A stretch of DNA of 64,000 nucleotides. Origin: Hyalangium versicolor. GTDB taxonomy: Bacteria; Myxococcota; Myxococcia; Myxococcales; Myxococcaceae. The position numbers were made by a program, and so were the translations under genes. The notes under the pieces were generated by a model, which saw only the letters and a list, made by a program, of their open reading frames with translations, ran no database searches and was not told the DNA's origin. Shown here one piece after another: positions 1 to 9,718 of this stretch (the first letter of the stretch is position 1; every line of letters starts with the position of its first letter). The DNA lies in NCBI RefSeq assembly GCF_020103695.1, contig NZ_JAHXBF010000014.1, positions 44,297-108,296 on the forward strand. Reading direction: 5' to 3'.

Positions 1-910
1 CAGTGGAGAAGCCGACGATGATCTCCCCCGAGCCGTGCGCCGCGTAGCTGCCGACCCGGCCGATGCCCAGGGAGACGCGCTTGCACAGGCGGTTGATCTG
101 GTGGCTGAGCAGGGGGGCGTCCGTGGCCACGACGGCGATGATGGAGCCGTAGGTCTGCCCGCGCCGGGGGGTGTCCTTGAACTTCTCGGCGAGCACCTCG
201 CCCACGGGGAGGCCGCCCACGCGCAGGTTGTGCATCTTGCCGAAGTTGGACATCACCAGGACGCCCAGGGTGTAACCGCCCAGGGCCTCGGGGAGCTTGC
301 GCGAGGCGGTGCCGATACCGCCCTTGAAGTCGCACGTCACCATGCCGGTGCCGCCGCCCACATTGCCCTCGGCGACCGGGCCGGCCTTGGCGTTGTTGAT
401 GGCCTCGATGACGTGGTGATCGCGCACGTGGCGGCCGGAGATGTCGTTGAGCCAGCTGTCGTCGCACTCGCCGACGATGGGGATGATGACGTCGTGCTCG
501 TCGCCGATGCCGGGGTAGCGCTCGACCAGATAGCGCGCCACGCCATCGGACACGGCACCCACGGCCATGGTGTTGGTGAGCATGAGGGGGGTCTCCACGA
601 GCCCCCACTCCATGAGCTGCGTCATGCCGGAAACTTCGCCGGCGCCGTTGAGGACGAAGCCGCCGCCGTTCATCCGCTCCATGAAGATGTTGCCGTTGTT
701 GGGGAGGATGGCGGTGACGCCGGTGCGCACGGGGCCGTGGCCTGGGCGCAGGGGGCCCTCGCCGCGGATGATGGTGCTGTGGCCGACCAGCACACCGTCC
801 ACATCGGTGATGGCGTTGTACTTGCCGGGCTTGAAGCGGCCCAGGGGCAGCCCCAGCTCGCGAGCGCGGACGCGTGGCACGGTCAGTTCCAGTTGGCGCT
901 GAGACGACAT
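1..910 (-). CDS. P1 family peptidase (DmpA/L-aminopeptidase-D-esterase type), 3' part cut by window edge
   Basis: Reading the minus strand from the ATG at 908-910 gives 303 codons without a stop before the window edge. The protein begins MSSQRQLELTVPRVRARELG and then shows the family's hallmark stretch KYNAITDVDGVLVGHSTI. It continues through GPVRTGVTAILPNNGNIF, the NGAGEVSGMTQLMEWG block and GGGTGMVTCDFKGGIGTASR. These match DmpA/BapA-type N-terminal nucleophile aminopeptidases, which autocleave before a catalytic Ser or Thr near the C-terminus. That nucleophile would lie around the truncated end, so I cannot confirm activity. No signal peptide is visible, so it is probably cytoplasmic. It lies 33 bp downstream of the tetR-type gene on the same strand, so co-transcription is possible. 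No strong ribosome binding site precedes the ATG. Confidence 0.9.
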   Translation of the reverse strand, partial: MSSQRQLELTVPRVRARELGLPLGRFKPGKYNAITDVDGVLVGHSTIIRGEGPLRPGHGPVRTGVTAILPNNGNIFMERMNGGGFVLNGAGEVSGMTQLMEWGLVETPLMLTNTMAVGAVSDGVARYLVERYPGIGDEHDVIIPIVGECDDSWLNDISGRHVRDHHVIEAINNAKAGPVAEGNVGGGTGMVTCDFKGGIGTASRKLPEALGGYTLGVLVMSNFGKMHNLRVGGLPVGEVLAEKFKDTPRRGQTYGSIIAVVATDAPLLSHQINRLCKRVSLGIGRVGSYAAHGSGEIIVGFST

Positions 911-943
911 GGGGATGGGACGCTAGTCCACCCCGGGGCGGGG

Positions 944-1591
944 TCAACCGTTCTGGGGCCTGACGCGCAGACCGTCCAACAACAGGCGGGTCTGGGCCAC
1001 GGCCTGAGCCTCGGGGTCCAAGGAGCCGTTGCCCATGGGTTCGAGGACCCCGTCGACCAGCAACGAGGCCAGTCCGTGGACCAGGGACCAGGACGCCATG
1101 GCCAGTAAGAGCGTATCTCCGGAGCGCAGCACGCCTGCCTGCTGGCCTTCGGTGAGGCACTGCAGCAGCAGGCCGAAGCCATGACCGCCCTCGGTGCTCA
1201 TGCTCTCGTGCTCGGCGGGACGGGCGAAGTGCGGGCCGAACATGACTCGGAAGTGCGAGGGGTTCTGCACGGCGAAGAGGACATAGGCGACGCCGCAGGC
1301 AATCAAGCGCTCGGCGGGGTCTGTCTCTCGGTCCATGCGCTCGCGCATCTGGGCGGCCATGGAGCGAAAGCCCTCCTCGGCGACGGCGGCCAACAGGGCC
1401 TCTTTGTCGGCGAAGTGCCGGTAGGGAGCGGCGTGAGTGACACCGGCACGCCGAGCCACCTCACGCAGAGTGAGAGCACTGAAACCCTCCTCGGAGATGA
1501 GGGCCAGGGACGCGTCGATGAGGGCGCGGCGCAGGTCTCCGTGGTGATAGCGGGCCTTGGATTGCGAACTCGTCTTCTTCGGGACGGCCAC
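944..1591 (-). CDS. TetR/AcrR family transcriptional regulator
   Basis: A 215-residue one-component regulator. The N-terminal helix-turn-helix is clear: YHHGDLRRALIDASLALI, then EEGFSALTLREVARRAGVTHAAPYRHFADKEALL. The C-terminal half is a ligand-binding/dimerisation region of the WHG-type TetR subgroup (VAYVLFAVQNPSHFRVMFGP). I chose the GTG at 1589-1591 because AGGAGAA lies 5 bp upstream of it. An in-frame ATG at 1630 has no ribosome binding site and would sit inside a repeated element that looks like an operator. Its target may be itself and the peptidase 33 bp downstream. The ligand is unknown. Confidence 0.88.
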   Translation of the reverse strand: MAVPKKTSSQSKARYHHGDLRRALIDASLALISEEGFSALTLREVARRAGVTHAAPYRHFADKEALLAAVAEEGFRSMAAQMRERMDRETDPAERLIACGVAYVLFAVQNPSHFRVMFGPHFARPAEHESMSTEGGHGFGLLLQCLTEGQQAGVLRSGDTLLLAMASWSLVHGLASLLVDGVLEPMGNGSLDPEAQAVAQTRLLLDGLRVRPQNG

Positions 1592-1601
1592 GGCGGTTCT
1601 C

Positions 1602-1636
1602 CTCGTACGAGAAGCTAATACCGAACGCACGAGAAG
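1602..1636. promoter_or_regulatory. Candidate TetR operator: spaced direct repeats
   Basis: TACGAGAAG (1606-1614) and CACGAGAAG (1628-1636) form a direct repeat 22 bp apart, about two helical turns. The first copy overlaps the perfect 10-bp palindrome CTCGTACGAG (1602-1611), just upstream of the regulator's GTG start. The position fits an autoregulatory site. Binding is inferred. Confidence 0.4.
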
Positions 1637-1768
1637 TAACCAGCGACAACATGCACTTGAAGCACCGCGTCAAGGCCTGCGCAAGTGACGGGGGGACCCG
1701 CACCGAGACGAGGGACCCGCGACCTGTGTCCCCCGAAATGTGGGCCCCTGCCCTTCCAACCGTGTGAC

Positions 1769-4700
1769 TCAGCGCAACTGGATCATGGCCTGGACCAGCG
1801 CCAGAGCCTCCGTCACCGTCTGCCAGACCTGCATGGCCTTGAGGTCCTCTTCCCCGGCCTGAAGACTGCGCCGAGCCGCACGCTCCAGCGGTTCCAACGC
1901 GGCCTGGATGAGAGAGACCTGCCTGGGCAGATCCACCGGCATCGGTGCGGAAGCAGCCCTGGCGAGCGCTGGGGCCACCTGCACAGGCCGCTCCGCCATG
2001 GTCGCCACCGCCTTGGTGAGCTGCTCCATGAACGGCGTGAGATCCGCCACGGGCCCGGAAGCCGCCACAGGCGCCGGAGCCTGCAACGAGCGCTCCGCCA
2101 GCGCCTTCAGCACCTTCGCCAGATACTGGAGATACGGCGAGAGATCCGGTGCTGGCGGCACGTTCACCACGGGCGCAGGTGGTGGCGTGTCCTTCGTCTC
2201 GCGAGCCACCCGAGCCACCTCCAGCACAGCCTCCCGGAGCGCCTCCAGCCTCGGAGTGACAGCCGCCACGGGATCCTGCCCCGGCTTCTTCTCCAGTTGG
2301 CCGTGGCGCACCGTCTCCGCCGCCTGTGACACGGCCTGACTCACCGCACCAAGCTGTTCCTCGATCGCGCTGAGCTGACCCGTCACGCGAGCGACCGGAT
2401 CATCCTCCTTACCACCCATGCGCTTGACCCGAGCGAAGCCCTGCTTGATCTCCTCCCAGCGCTTCGCCTTCTCCGGATTGAGCCGTCCGCGCATTTCCGC
2501 CAGCTTGAGCAGGTTCTGCTCCGCCGCCGTGGTGAGCGTCTGGGACTCGCCCTGGTAGTGATCGTCGATGAGCCGCTCCAACTCCTCGTCGGTCATCGCC
2601 GCCACCACCTTCTCGGAGAGCTTGTTCATGTTGCGGTAGCTGCCCTGCAGCTTGAACGCAGGCTCCGTCCGGAACCGCTCATCCTGTGCCGCCGACGCGA
2701 TGTACTGCAGATTCACCTTCAGCAGCACCTTCTGCACGCTGAAGAGCCGCTGCAGCACCGCGGTGATCTCCTGGATCTCCGCCGCCGCGTACCCGTACGA
2801 CAGCTCGCCCGTGTTCACATCTTCACCGCGAGCCATCCGGATGAACTTCTGGATGTCCCCCGGATCCCGAGTGGCCAACGGCGCCAGCGCCGGGTTCGAC
2901 GTCAGCGAGTTCTCGATGTAGCTGAGCGCGAACAGATCCTCCTTGCCATCCAGGATGTCGCCCAGGTTGTACGTGTCAGCACGGTTGGCGAGCATGTCCG
3001 GGATGCGGAAGCGCTCACCCGTCTCCGTGTACGGGTTGCCCGCCATCACCACGCAGAACTTCTTGCCCCGCAAATCATACGTGCGCGTCCGCCCGTTCCA
3101 CACGCCCTCGATCCGGCGCTGACCGTCGCACAGCGAGATGAACTTCTGGAGCAACTCCGGATCCGTGTGCTGGATGTCGTCGAGATAGAGCATCACGTTG
3201 TTGCCCATCTCGAACGACAGATTGATGCGCTCCACCTCCTGCCGAGACGTCGCGTTGGGCGCCTCCGCCGGATCCAGCGACTTCACCGAGTGCCCCAACG
3301 CCGGGCCGTTCACCTTGACGAACGTCAATCCCAGCCGGCTCGCCACGTACTCCATGAGCGTCGTCTTGCCGTAGCCGGGCGGAGACATGAGCAGCAGCAT
3401 GCCCATGCGGTCCGTGCGCTTGTTCTCCCCCGCCGCACCCAACTGCTTGGCGAGGTTCGCGCCGATCAACGGCAGGTACACTCCATCGATGAGTTTGTTA
3501 CGCACGAAGGACGTGAGCACCTTGGGGCTCAGTTCCTCCAGCCGCAGCTTCCGGCGCTCGCGCTCCAACTGATCGCGCAGCAGGCCTCGGTACGCATGGT
3601 AGGCGGGGACCTTCAACTGCCGGAACTCGCCCAACCGAGCGAGGAACTCGTCCAACCGCAGGATCATCTTGCGGTCCGTGATGCGCGGGTGCTGCCCCAG
3701 CAGGCCCGTCACCTCCAGAGCGGTGAGCGCCCCGGCCTCCTGGCGATCCAGCCTGCGCTCGGTGAGCAGCAGCACGGCGGCCTCCACCGCCACGTGCGCC
3801 GCCTCTCCCGGCCCGCCCTCACGCTGAGCCAGGTACGCGTCCACCCAGGCCCGAGCAATGCGCAGGCGCTCGGGGAGGTTCTTCTCCAGACCTCGCAGAT
3901 CATCCTCGAAGGCCGGGCGATTCCCCCTCCGATCCAACTGTCCGATGAAGGCGTCCCGCAGCGCCACCGCCTCGCTGCTGGTGGTGAAGCGCGGCCGCTC
4001 CTCCCCCAGTTCCTCCACGAGGTAGCGGCCGGCCTGACGGGCCTCCGCGGGCGAATGCGCGATCTTGTTCGCCGTCAGGAAGGCGCCCACGCGCTCTCCC
4101 AGCTCATCCCCGAGCACCGCCAACTCAGACGCGCTGGAGAACACCGTGCGCAGCCGAGCCAGACTGCGCGCCCGGCGGTGGCCGACGGCACGGCCGGCAT
4201 CATCCGAATCGAACGCCCAGTAGAGCGAGGCCCAGGCGCGTGGCGTCGGAGCAAACCGCAACAGGCCCGCGCCCTTGTGGAGCGTGAGCAGCTTCTCGAG
4301 GATGTTCACGGCGTCCGTATCGTGGATGCCGCGCTCGTAGCCCTCGTCGAACCGCTCGGCCGAGTACGCGCGCACGCGCTCCAGCAGCGTTCCCGAGGTG
4401 ACCGCCTCGTGCAGAGCCGACAGGATCAGTCCGCCCTTCCCTTCCTCCGCATCCGCGAGGATGCACGCGGCCAGGAACTCCGACCGATACACCTCCCGCG
4501 TCTCGGAGACGAGGTGCTGCTCCCACAGCTCCCGGTACTTCTCCAGCTCCGGGTCCTCCAGCTTCTGGGCATAGTCCGAGCCCGTCAGCTGCATGAAGAG
4601 CGCGCCATCCCTCGGCACCAGCGTCAGATCCAGCGCCTGGGTATTGACGTTGAAGCGGTACTTCCCGAACTTGATGACAGCCTGGCCGTCCTCGAACAGA

Positions 4701-7270
4701 TCCTGGCGATCCCGCAGGGCGCGCAGCGCATCCTGGCGTGCCGTCTTGATGCGGGAGAGCACCTCGTCCGAGCGGACGCTGTCCTGCAGATCCATGAGCT
4801 GCTCGGACAACTGCCGCAGCTTCTGGACCATGGAGTCGGACGCGAAGTACGTGTTCAGCTCGTCGTCCGACTTGAAGGACTTCGCCCGGCGCTGCACGCC
4901 CACGAGGATGCGATCGGCGGCGCTGAACAGGTTCTGCGCGCGGCGCTGGCGCTCGTCCACCAGGGCCTGCTTCTTGGCCCCGAATGCCTCGAGCAGCTCT
5001 TCACGCTTCTGCGTGATGGGCCCCAGGAACTCGTCGAACTCGCCGAAGCGGCCCTCGAGCTCCTCCAACTGGACGGTGATGCGGGACAGGCCCTCATCAC
5101 ACTTCTCCGGCGTGTCCGCCACGGACAGGCCGCTCTCGATGTTCTGCGCCAGCAGCTTGAACTGGGCGCCGAACTCCGCGCGCTTCTCGCGGCCCACCAG
5201 CTCCTTGCGCTTCACCTGGAGCCCGGCGCGCACCCGGTTGAGCCGGGAGAACAGCTCGGAGATGCCCTCCAGGATCTTCGCGCGAGCCAGCGGATCACCC
5301 ACCTGGAGTCCGCCCACCACCTCGCCCAACACCTCCAGGCCCTTGCCCACCGTCTCGATGTCCTCGGCGAGCGGAGCCAGCTCCAGCGTCGTCTGCACGG
5401 GCTCCAGCTTCGCGAGCAGCGTGTCGAGCCGCTCGCCCACGGGCTGCAGCGCCTCGCCTTTCTGGAAGAAGGTGACGCACTCCGCGCTGACGCGGTCCGT
5501 CTCCTCGACAACCTGCTTCTCCAGTGCCTCCACCCGGGCCAGCTCGATGTAGCGGATCTCCTTCAAGGAGATCAGGTGCCCACGCTGCTGACGCAGCTCG
5601 GTGAGGGCCTGCATGTACGAATCGGCGTTCGTCAGCTCCTCGGGGCGAACCTTCAGGAGCAGTGCCTGCTGCTTCGCATCCGCGCCGGCAATGGCCTCCA
5701 CCGCGCGCTTCTGCAGCGCCTGGACCTTCTCGAACTCGTCGATGATGAGCTCGGAGGTGCGGCGCAGCGCCTCCATGGGTTCCTGGAGCTTCACCTCGGC
5801 GTGGGCGAGCCAGTAATAGGCATCCACTGCGCGCGTCACCGAGGTGATTAGATCCTCGTAGCTGCGCCGGGTGGGCTTGTCCGACTTCGCGATGCGCTGC
5901 AGGGTAAGCGCATCGGAGATGCCGCGTACCAGCTCCGCGTTACCCACCTTGCCCAGGTAGCCGGGCGCCGGGGGCAAGGTAGCGGCGTGCTCAGCCGAGA
6001 CGAACGGCGTCTGCCAGATCTGCATCGGGTGGACGCGCGTGGGCTCGTTCGACGCGGCCCGGAAGATCACCAGACACCCGTCCGCGAAGAGGCTGAACCC
6101 GTGCCCGAGCAGCGGATTCTGAACCTCCTTGCGTACCAGGTTGTACGGGAAGAGGACGTAAGAGCCCTCGTCGCGGCGGTGGAAGATGTAGAGCACATCC
6201 TCCCCATTGGGAGAGCGGATGGCCCGGGTGAACTCCATGCCCTCGGAGGTGCCCTCGAAGACCTTGAAGTCCCCTGTCTGCAGATAGAAGCCCCCAGGAA
6301 AGATGATGCCCTGGTCCTCTGGGAGCCGGACGCACGCCTGTCCGATGGCATCGATGCGCACCACGTGCTGCGTGCGCGTATTGAAGACCAGATAGCGGTG
6401 GGTCTTCTCCCGAAACGGCAGCACGCGCAGCAGGATGAGGCCGCCCACCTTCGCGTAGGCAATCTCCGCGTCATCCAGCGCCTGGTCCGCATCGTCCACG
6501 GGCTCGCTGTAGATGCCCAGGCCCGTGCTGGTGTTGTTCTCCACCTTGACGGTGAGGTCGCCCTTCACCGTCTCGACGAACACCTGATCCAGGATGTTGA
6601 CGTGCGGGTGGGTGCCCAGCACGTAGTTCCCGCGAGACGTCACCGTCCACTCGAAGTCGTGCGCCGGCGGGAGCACCAGGTCCCGCTCACCCTGGTTGTC
6701 GATATAGGTGGCTCGGCCCTCGACATCGATGTTGAAGCGGAAGACCTTGATGTCGCGCAGCGTCTGGCCCGTCTGGAAGATGGCCATCAGCCGGGACTCG
6801 GTGCGGCTGAGCTGCAGCAGCTTCGCGTCCTTGTAGTACTTGTACAGCTCGCCGAAGTCCTTCACGAACCGCGGATCGGCCAGGAAGCCACCGCCCTCGG
6901 TGGGAGGCACGGCGGTGAGATCGAAGCCCTCGGCCGTCTTCTCGAACTTGTGCAGCGAGAAGACGTCCGCGACGGCCGTCTCCTTCTTCAGCCCGATGAA
7001 GACGTTGTAGCCGAAGAGCAGGTACTTCCCGACGCTGATGATGTCGCGCGGGACGCAGTTGTTCTCCGTGCGGACGCGCTCGTTCCCGATGACGGTCAGC
7101 TCGGTGCCGCCAAAGAGCGCCTTGCGCCGCGCGTTGAGATCCGCGGCCCGAGTGCCCAGTTCCTCCGCCTGGGACAGGAGGCGCGCACGGATGACCTCGT
7201 AGCTGCCGCCCTCCAGCGTCGTCTCACCTGCGGGAGCAGTGCCCGCGGGCTTCGCGCCGTCAGTTGCCAT
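1769..7270 (-). CDS. Giant AAA+ 'DNA repair ATPase' family protein
   Basis: A protein of 1833 residues. The first ~450 residues are a beta-rich region without an enzymatic motif I recognise. Residues ~480-870 are predicted long coiled coils. Residues ~1290-1480 hold an AAA+ ATPase core: Walker A PPGYGKTT near 1298, Walker B LYLDDIQHTD near 1360, and sensor-1 VVMAGNPYTETGERF near 1411. The last ~250 residues are helical and proline-rich. Related proteins are annotated 'DNA repair ATPase' by convention. The MoxR-like core suggests ATP-driven remodelling, not a demonstrated repair role. It is the last gene of an operon after a flotillin (112 bp upstream) and an NfeD/YqiJ-like protein, so a role at a flotillin membrane platform is likely. 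The ATG at 7270 is the first methionine of the conserved frame. Its ribosome binding site is weak. Confidence 0.9.
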   Translation of the reverse strand: MATDGAKPAGTAPAGETTLEGGSYEVIRARLLSQAEELGTRAADLNARRKALFGGTELTVIGNERVRTENNCVPRDIISVGKYLLFGYNVFIGLKKETAVADVFSLHKFEKTAEGFDLTAVPPTEGGGFLADPRFVKDFGELYKYYKDAKLLQLSRTESRLMAIFQTGQTLRDIKVFRFNIDVEGRATYIDNQGERDLVLPPAHDFEWTVTSRGNYVLGTHPHVNILDQVFVETVKGDLTVKVENNTSTGLGIYSEPVDDADQALDDAEIAYAKVGGLILLRVLPFREKTHRYLVFNTRTQHVVRIDAIGQACVRLPEDQGIIFPGGFYLQTGDFKVFEGTSEGMEFTRAIRSPNGEDVLYIFHRRDEGSYVLFPYNLVRKEVQNPLLGHGFSLFADGCLVIFRAASNEPTRVHPMQIWQTPFVSAEHAATLPPAPGYLGKVGNAELVRGISDALTLQRIAKSDKPTRRSYEDLITSVTRAVDAYYWLAHAEVKLQEPMEALRRTSELIIDEFEKVQALQKRAVEAIAGADAKQQALLLKVRPEELTNADSYMQALTELRQQRGHLISLKEIRYIELARVEALEKQVVEETDRVSAECVTFFQKGEALQPVGERLDTLLAKLEPVQTTLELAPLAEDIETVGKGLEVLGEVVGGLQVGDPLARAKILEGISELFSRLNRVRAGLQVKRKELVGREKRAEFGAQFKLLAQNIESGLSVADTPEKCDEGLSRITVQLEELEGRFGEFDEFLGPITQKREELLEAFGAKKQALVDERQRRAQNLFSAADRILVGVQRRAKSFKSDDELNTYFASDSMVQKLRQLSEQLMDLQDSVRSDEVLSRIKTARQDALRALRDRQDLFEDGQAVIKFGKYRFNVNTQALDLTLVPRDGALFMQLTGSDYAQKLEDPELEKYRELWEQHLVSETREVYRSEFLAACILADAEEGKGGLILSALHEAVTSGTLLERVRAYSAERFDEGYERGIHDTDAVNILEKLLTLHKGAGLLRFAPTPRAWASLYWAFDSDDAGRAVGHRRARSLARLRTVFSSASELAVLGDELGERVGAFLTANKIAHSPAEARQAGRYLVEELGEERPRFTTSSEAVALRDAFIGQLDRRGNRPAFEDDLRGLEKNLPERLRIARAWVDAYLAQREGGPGEAAHVAVEAAVLLLTERRLDRQEAGALTALEVTGLLGQHPRITDRKMILRLDEFLARLGEFRQLKVPAYHAYRGLLRDQLERERRKLRLEELSPKVLTSFVRNKLIDGVYLPLIGANLAKQLGAAGENKRTDRMGMLLLMSPPGYGKTTLMEYVASRLGLTFVKVNGPALGHSVKSLDPAEAPNATSRQEVERINLSFEMGNNVMLYLDDIQHTDPELLQKFISLCDGQRRIEGVWNGRTRTYDLRGKKFCVVMAGNPYTETGERFRIPDMLANRADTYNLGDILDGKEDLFALSYIENSLTSNPALAPLATRDPGDIQKFIRMARGEDVNTGELSYGYAAAEIQEITAVLQRLFSVQKVLLKVNLQYIASAAQDERFRTEPAFKLQGSYRNMNKLSEKVVAAMTDEELERLIDDHYQGESQTLTTAAEQNLLKLAEMRGRLNPEKAKRWEEIKQGFARVKRMGGKEDDPVARVTGQLSAIEEQLGAVSQAVSQAAETVRHGQLEKKPGQDPVAAVTPRLEALREAVLEVARVARETKDTPPPAPVVNVPPAPDLSPYLQYLAKVLKALAERSLQAPAPVAASGPVADLTPFMEQLTKAVATMAERPVQVAPALARAASAPMPVDLPRQVSLIQAALEPLERAARRSLQAGEEDLKAMQVWQTVTEALALVQAMIQLR

Positions 7271-7382
7271 GGTGATTCACCGGGAAGAAACAGGATGAAG
7301 AGAAGAAAGCACCCTCGCCTCCTGTCCACTCCACGGCGGAGGAACAGGAGGCCAGGGATTCACACACAGCGAGCGAAGCGGC

Positions 7383-9608
7383 CTACTCCTTGGACTTCTC
7401 CGAGGAGACGGACCGGCCGCTGCTGTCCACCACCGGGGCAGCGGGCTGCACGGCGGCGGCCGGGGGCGGAGCGTTGCTCACCATGCGGTGCAGCAGCGCG
7501 GCCACGGCCAGGTTCTGCGCGTCATTGGTCAGCCCCGGCTTGGAGAGGATCTCCTTGAGGTCCGCGGAGAAGTCCTTCTCGCCGGACAGGTAGCCCTGGG
7601 CCACCGTGCGCAGCGCATCGCTGTGCTCCAGCGCGCCATCCACCGAGGTGCCCAGCGAGACGGCCTTGACGAACCGCTCGAAGAACTGGCCGTCGCCGCC
7701 GACGATCTGGAACTTGGCGTGGCTGAAGGCCTCGGCGAGCACCTTGGACTGGGCCTCGGCGATGTCCTTGCGGACGCGGATCGCCTCGAGCTCCACATCG
7801 CGCTCCTTGTTCAGACGCAGGCGGAACTCCTCGTGCTCCTTGCCCACCCCGTCCAGGGCCTTCATGGAGGTGGCCTTCTCGGCCAGACCCTTGGCCTCGG
7901 CCAGCAGCTTCTCCTGGATGGCCACGGCCTCGGCCTCGCCGCGCTTCTGGATGGCGGACGCCTCGGCCTCCTGGGCACGCGCGTGCGCCAGGCCCTTCTC
8001 CTGCTCACCAGCAGCCTCGGCCAGCAGCCGCTTCTGGACGGCGACGGCCTCGGCCTCCTGGATGCGCGCCTTGGCCAGACCCTTCTCCTGCTCACCCGCG
8101 GCCTCGGCCAGCAGGCGCTCGCGGATGGCCTCGGCCTGCGCCTGGCCCTGCTTCTTGATGACCTCGGCCTCGGCCTCCTTCACGCGCACGTTGGCCAGGC
8201 CCTGCTTCTCGCTGGCCACGGCATCCGCCTCGCGCACGCGCACGTTGGCGAGCCCCGGGGCGGCCGTCTCGGCCTGGATGCCCTCGGCCAGCCGAGCCTT
8301 CGCCTTGGCCGTCTTGTCGGCGGCTTCGAGATCGGCCTCGGCCAGGGTGAGCCGCTCCTTGGCCATGAACTTGGCCACCTCGTTGCTGGCCTCGGCGGCC
8401 TTGATGTCCTTGACGAGCTTCTCCTGGGCGTGGGCCTCGGCGGTGATGAGCAGCGCGTCCTTCTGGCGCTTGGCCTCGGCCGTCACGCGCAGATCCTTGA
8501 TGCGCTCCTCCTCCTCGGCGACCGTCTTCTCCACGGCGATGCGCGCGCGGACGACATCGGCGATGGCCTTCTTCTCCGCCTCGAGCGCCTTCTCCTTGGC
8601 GATGCGCTGCAGCTCCGTCTCGCGCTCACGGTTGATGGCCTCGAGCATCCGATCCTTCTCGACGCGCTCGGTCTCCACGCCGACCACGCGCTCGCGGTTC
8701 TTCTCGGCGACCTCGACCTGGCGGGACTTGTTCTGCTCGTTGATGAGGATCTCTTCCTCGGCCTTGATGCGCGCCAGCTGGGCCTTGGCCTGCTCCTCGG
8801 CCTTCACGCGCTCGGCCTCGGCCGTCTCGCGGGCCTGGATGCTGTCGATCTCACGCTTCTGCTTGGCGGCGGCCTCAGCGCGCTGGCGCTCGAGGGCGAA
8901 GATGGCCTCATCCGACTCGACGTTGCGCTTGGTGATGGCCATGCGCTCGTTCTGCTTGAACTCGTTGGTGCTGACATTCTGCACCGTGGTCAGCTCGGTG
9001 ATCTTCTTGATGCCCTGCGCGTCGAGGATGTTGTCCTTGTCGAGCATCTCGACGGGGGTCTGCTCCAGGAAGTCGATGGCGCAGTCCTCGAGCATGTAGC
9101 CGTTGAGATCGCGGCCGATGACCTTGACGACCTCGTCCTTGATCTCGTCACGCTGGGTGTAGAGATCCTCGAAGTTGAAGCGCTTGCCCACCGTCTTGAG
9201 GGCTTCGGAGAACTTGGCCTCGAAGAGGTTCTCCAACGTCTCCTGATCGCTGGCGCGGACGCAGCCGATGGCGCCGGAGACCTTGAGCACGTCCTCGCGG
9301 GTCTTGTTCACGCGGACGAAGAAGGTGACCTTGATGTCCGCGCGGATGTTGTCCTTGCAGATGAGGCCTTCCTTGCCTCGCCGATCGATCTCGACCGTCT
9401 TGAGGGAGATGTCCATGACCTCGGCGCGGTGGATGATGGGGATCACCACGGTGCCGGTGAAGGTGACGGTCGGCTCGCTCTTGAGGGTGTTGACGATCAG
9501 CACCTTGCCCTGATCCACCTGCCGGTAGAAGCGTGCGACGGTGAAGAGGGTGCCGAAGATGATGACGACGGCTCCGCCGCCGATCGCGAGTGCGCTGACA
9601 GGATCCAT
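7383..9608 (-). CDS. YqiK-like flotillin (SPFH/band 7 domain) with long coiled coil
   Basis: A 741-residue membrane scaffold protein. It starts MDPVSALAIGGGAVVIIFGT, an N-terminal transmembrane segment (~4-25). An SPFH domain follows (~30-210, e.g. RFYRQVDQGKVLIVNTLKSE and IDRRGKEGLICKDNI). Residues ~220-640 are a highly charged Ala/Glu/Lys coiled coil with internal repeats of the type LLAEAAGEQEKGLAKARIQEAEA, as in flotillins. The C-terminal ~100 residues are a flotillin-like tail. AAGGAA lies 4 bp before the ATG. It is the middle gene of a three-gene operon. E. coli yqiJ-yqiK has the same NfeD/flotillin pairing, which supports joint action in ordered membrane microdomains. Confidence 0.92.
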   Translation of the reverse strand: MDPVSALAIGGGAVVIIFGTLFTVARFYRQVDQGKVLIVNTLKSEPTVTFTGTVVIPIIHRAEVMDISLKTVEIDRRGKEGLICKDNIRADIKVTFFVRVNKTREDVLKVSGAIGCVRASDQETLENLFEAKFSEALKTVGKRFNFEDLYTQRDEIKDEVVKVIGRDLNGYMLEDCAIDFLEQTPVEMLDKDNILDAQGIKKITELTTVQNVSTNEFKQNERMAITKRNVESDEAIFALERQRAEAAAKQKREIDSIQARETAEAERVKAEEQAKAQLARIKAEEEILINEQNKSRQVEVAEKNRERVVGVETERVEKDRMLEAINRERETELQRIAKEKALEAEKKAIADVVRARIAVEKTVAEEEERIKDLRVTAEAKRQKDALLITAEAHAQEKLVKDIKAAEASNEVAKFMAKERLTLAEADLEAADKTAKAKARLAEGIQAETAAPGLANVRVREADAVASEKQGLANVRVKEAEAEVIKKQGQAQAEAIRERLLAEAAGEQEKGLAKARIQEAEAVAVQKRLLAEAAGEQEKGLAHARAQEAEASAIQKRGEAEAVAIQEKLLAEAKGLAEKATSMKALDGVGKEHEEFRLRLNKERDVELEAIRVRKDIAEAQSKVLAEAFSHAKFQIVGGDGQFFERFVKAVSLGTSVDGALEHSDALRTVAQGYLSGEKDFSADLKEILSKPGLTNDAQNLAVAALLHRMVSNAPPPAAAVQPAAPVVDSSGRSVSSEKSKE

Positions 9609-9718
9609 TGCGTTCCTTCTTGGATAGAAAAACGGCGGGCCTTGTTTGACGTGTCCGGAGTCCCCCGCAAACGGCTCTCCGGGCAGCGAGGTAGCGACGG
9701 TGGGCGTCGCATGAAGTC

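Noticed and set aside
35..1108. Long plus-strand open frame
   Set aside because: It is antisense to the P1 peptidase, which has clear family motifs. The frame reads as Ala/Gly/His-rich low-complexity sequence, the usual shadow in GC-rich DNA.
2558..5851. 1097-codon plus-strand open frame
   Set aside because: Antisense to the AAA+ ATPase. Composition is Leu/Arg/Gln-rich with no domain, and the opposite strand has Walker motifs.
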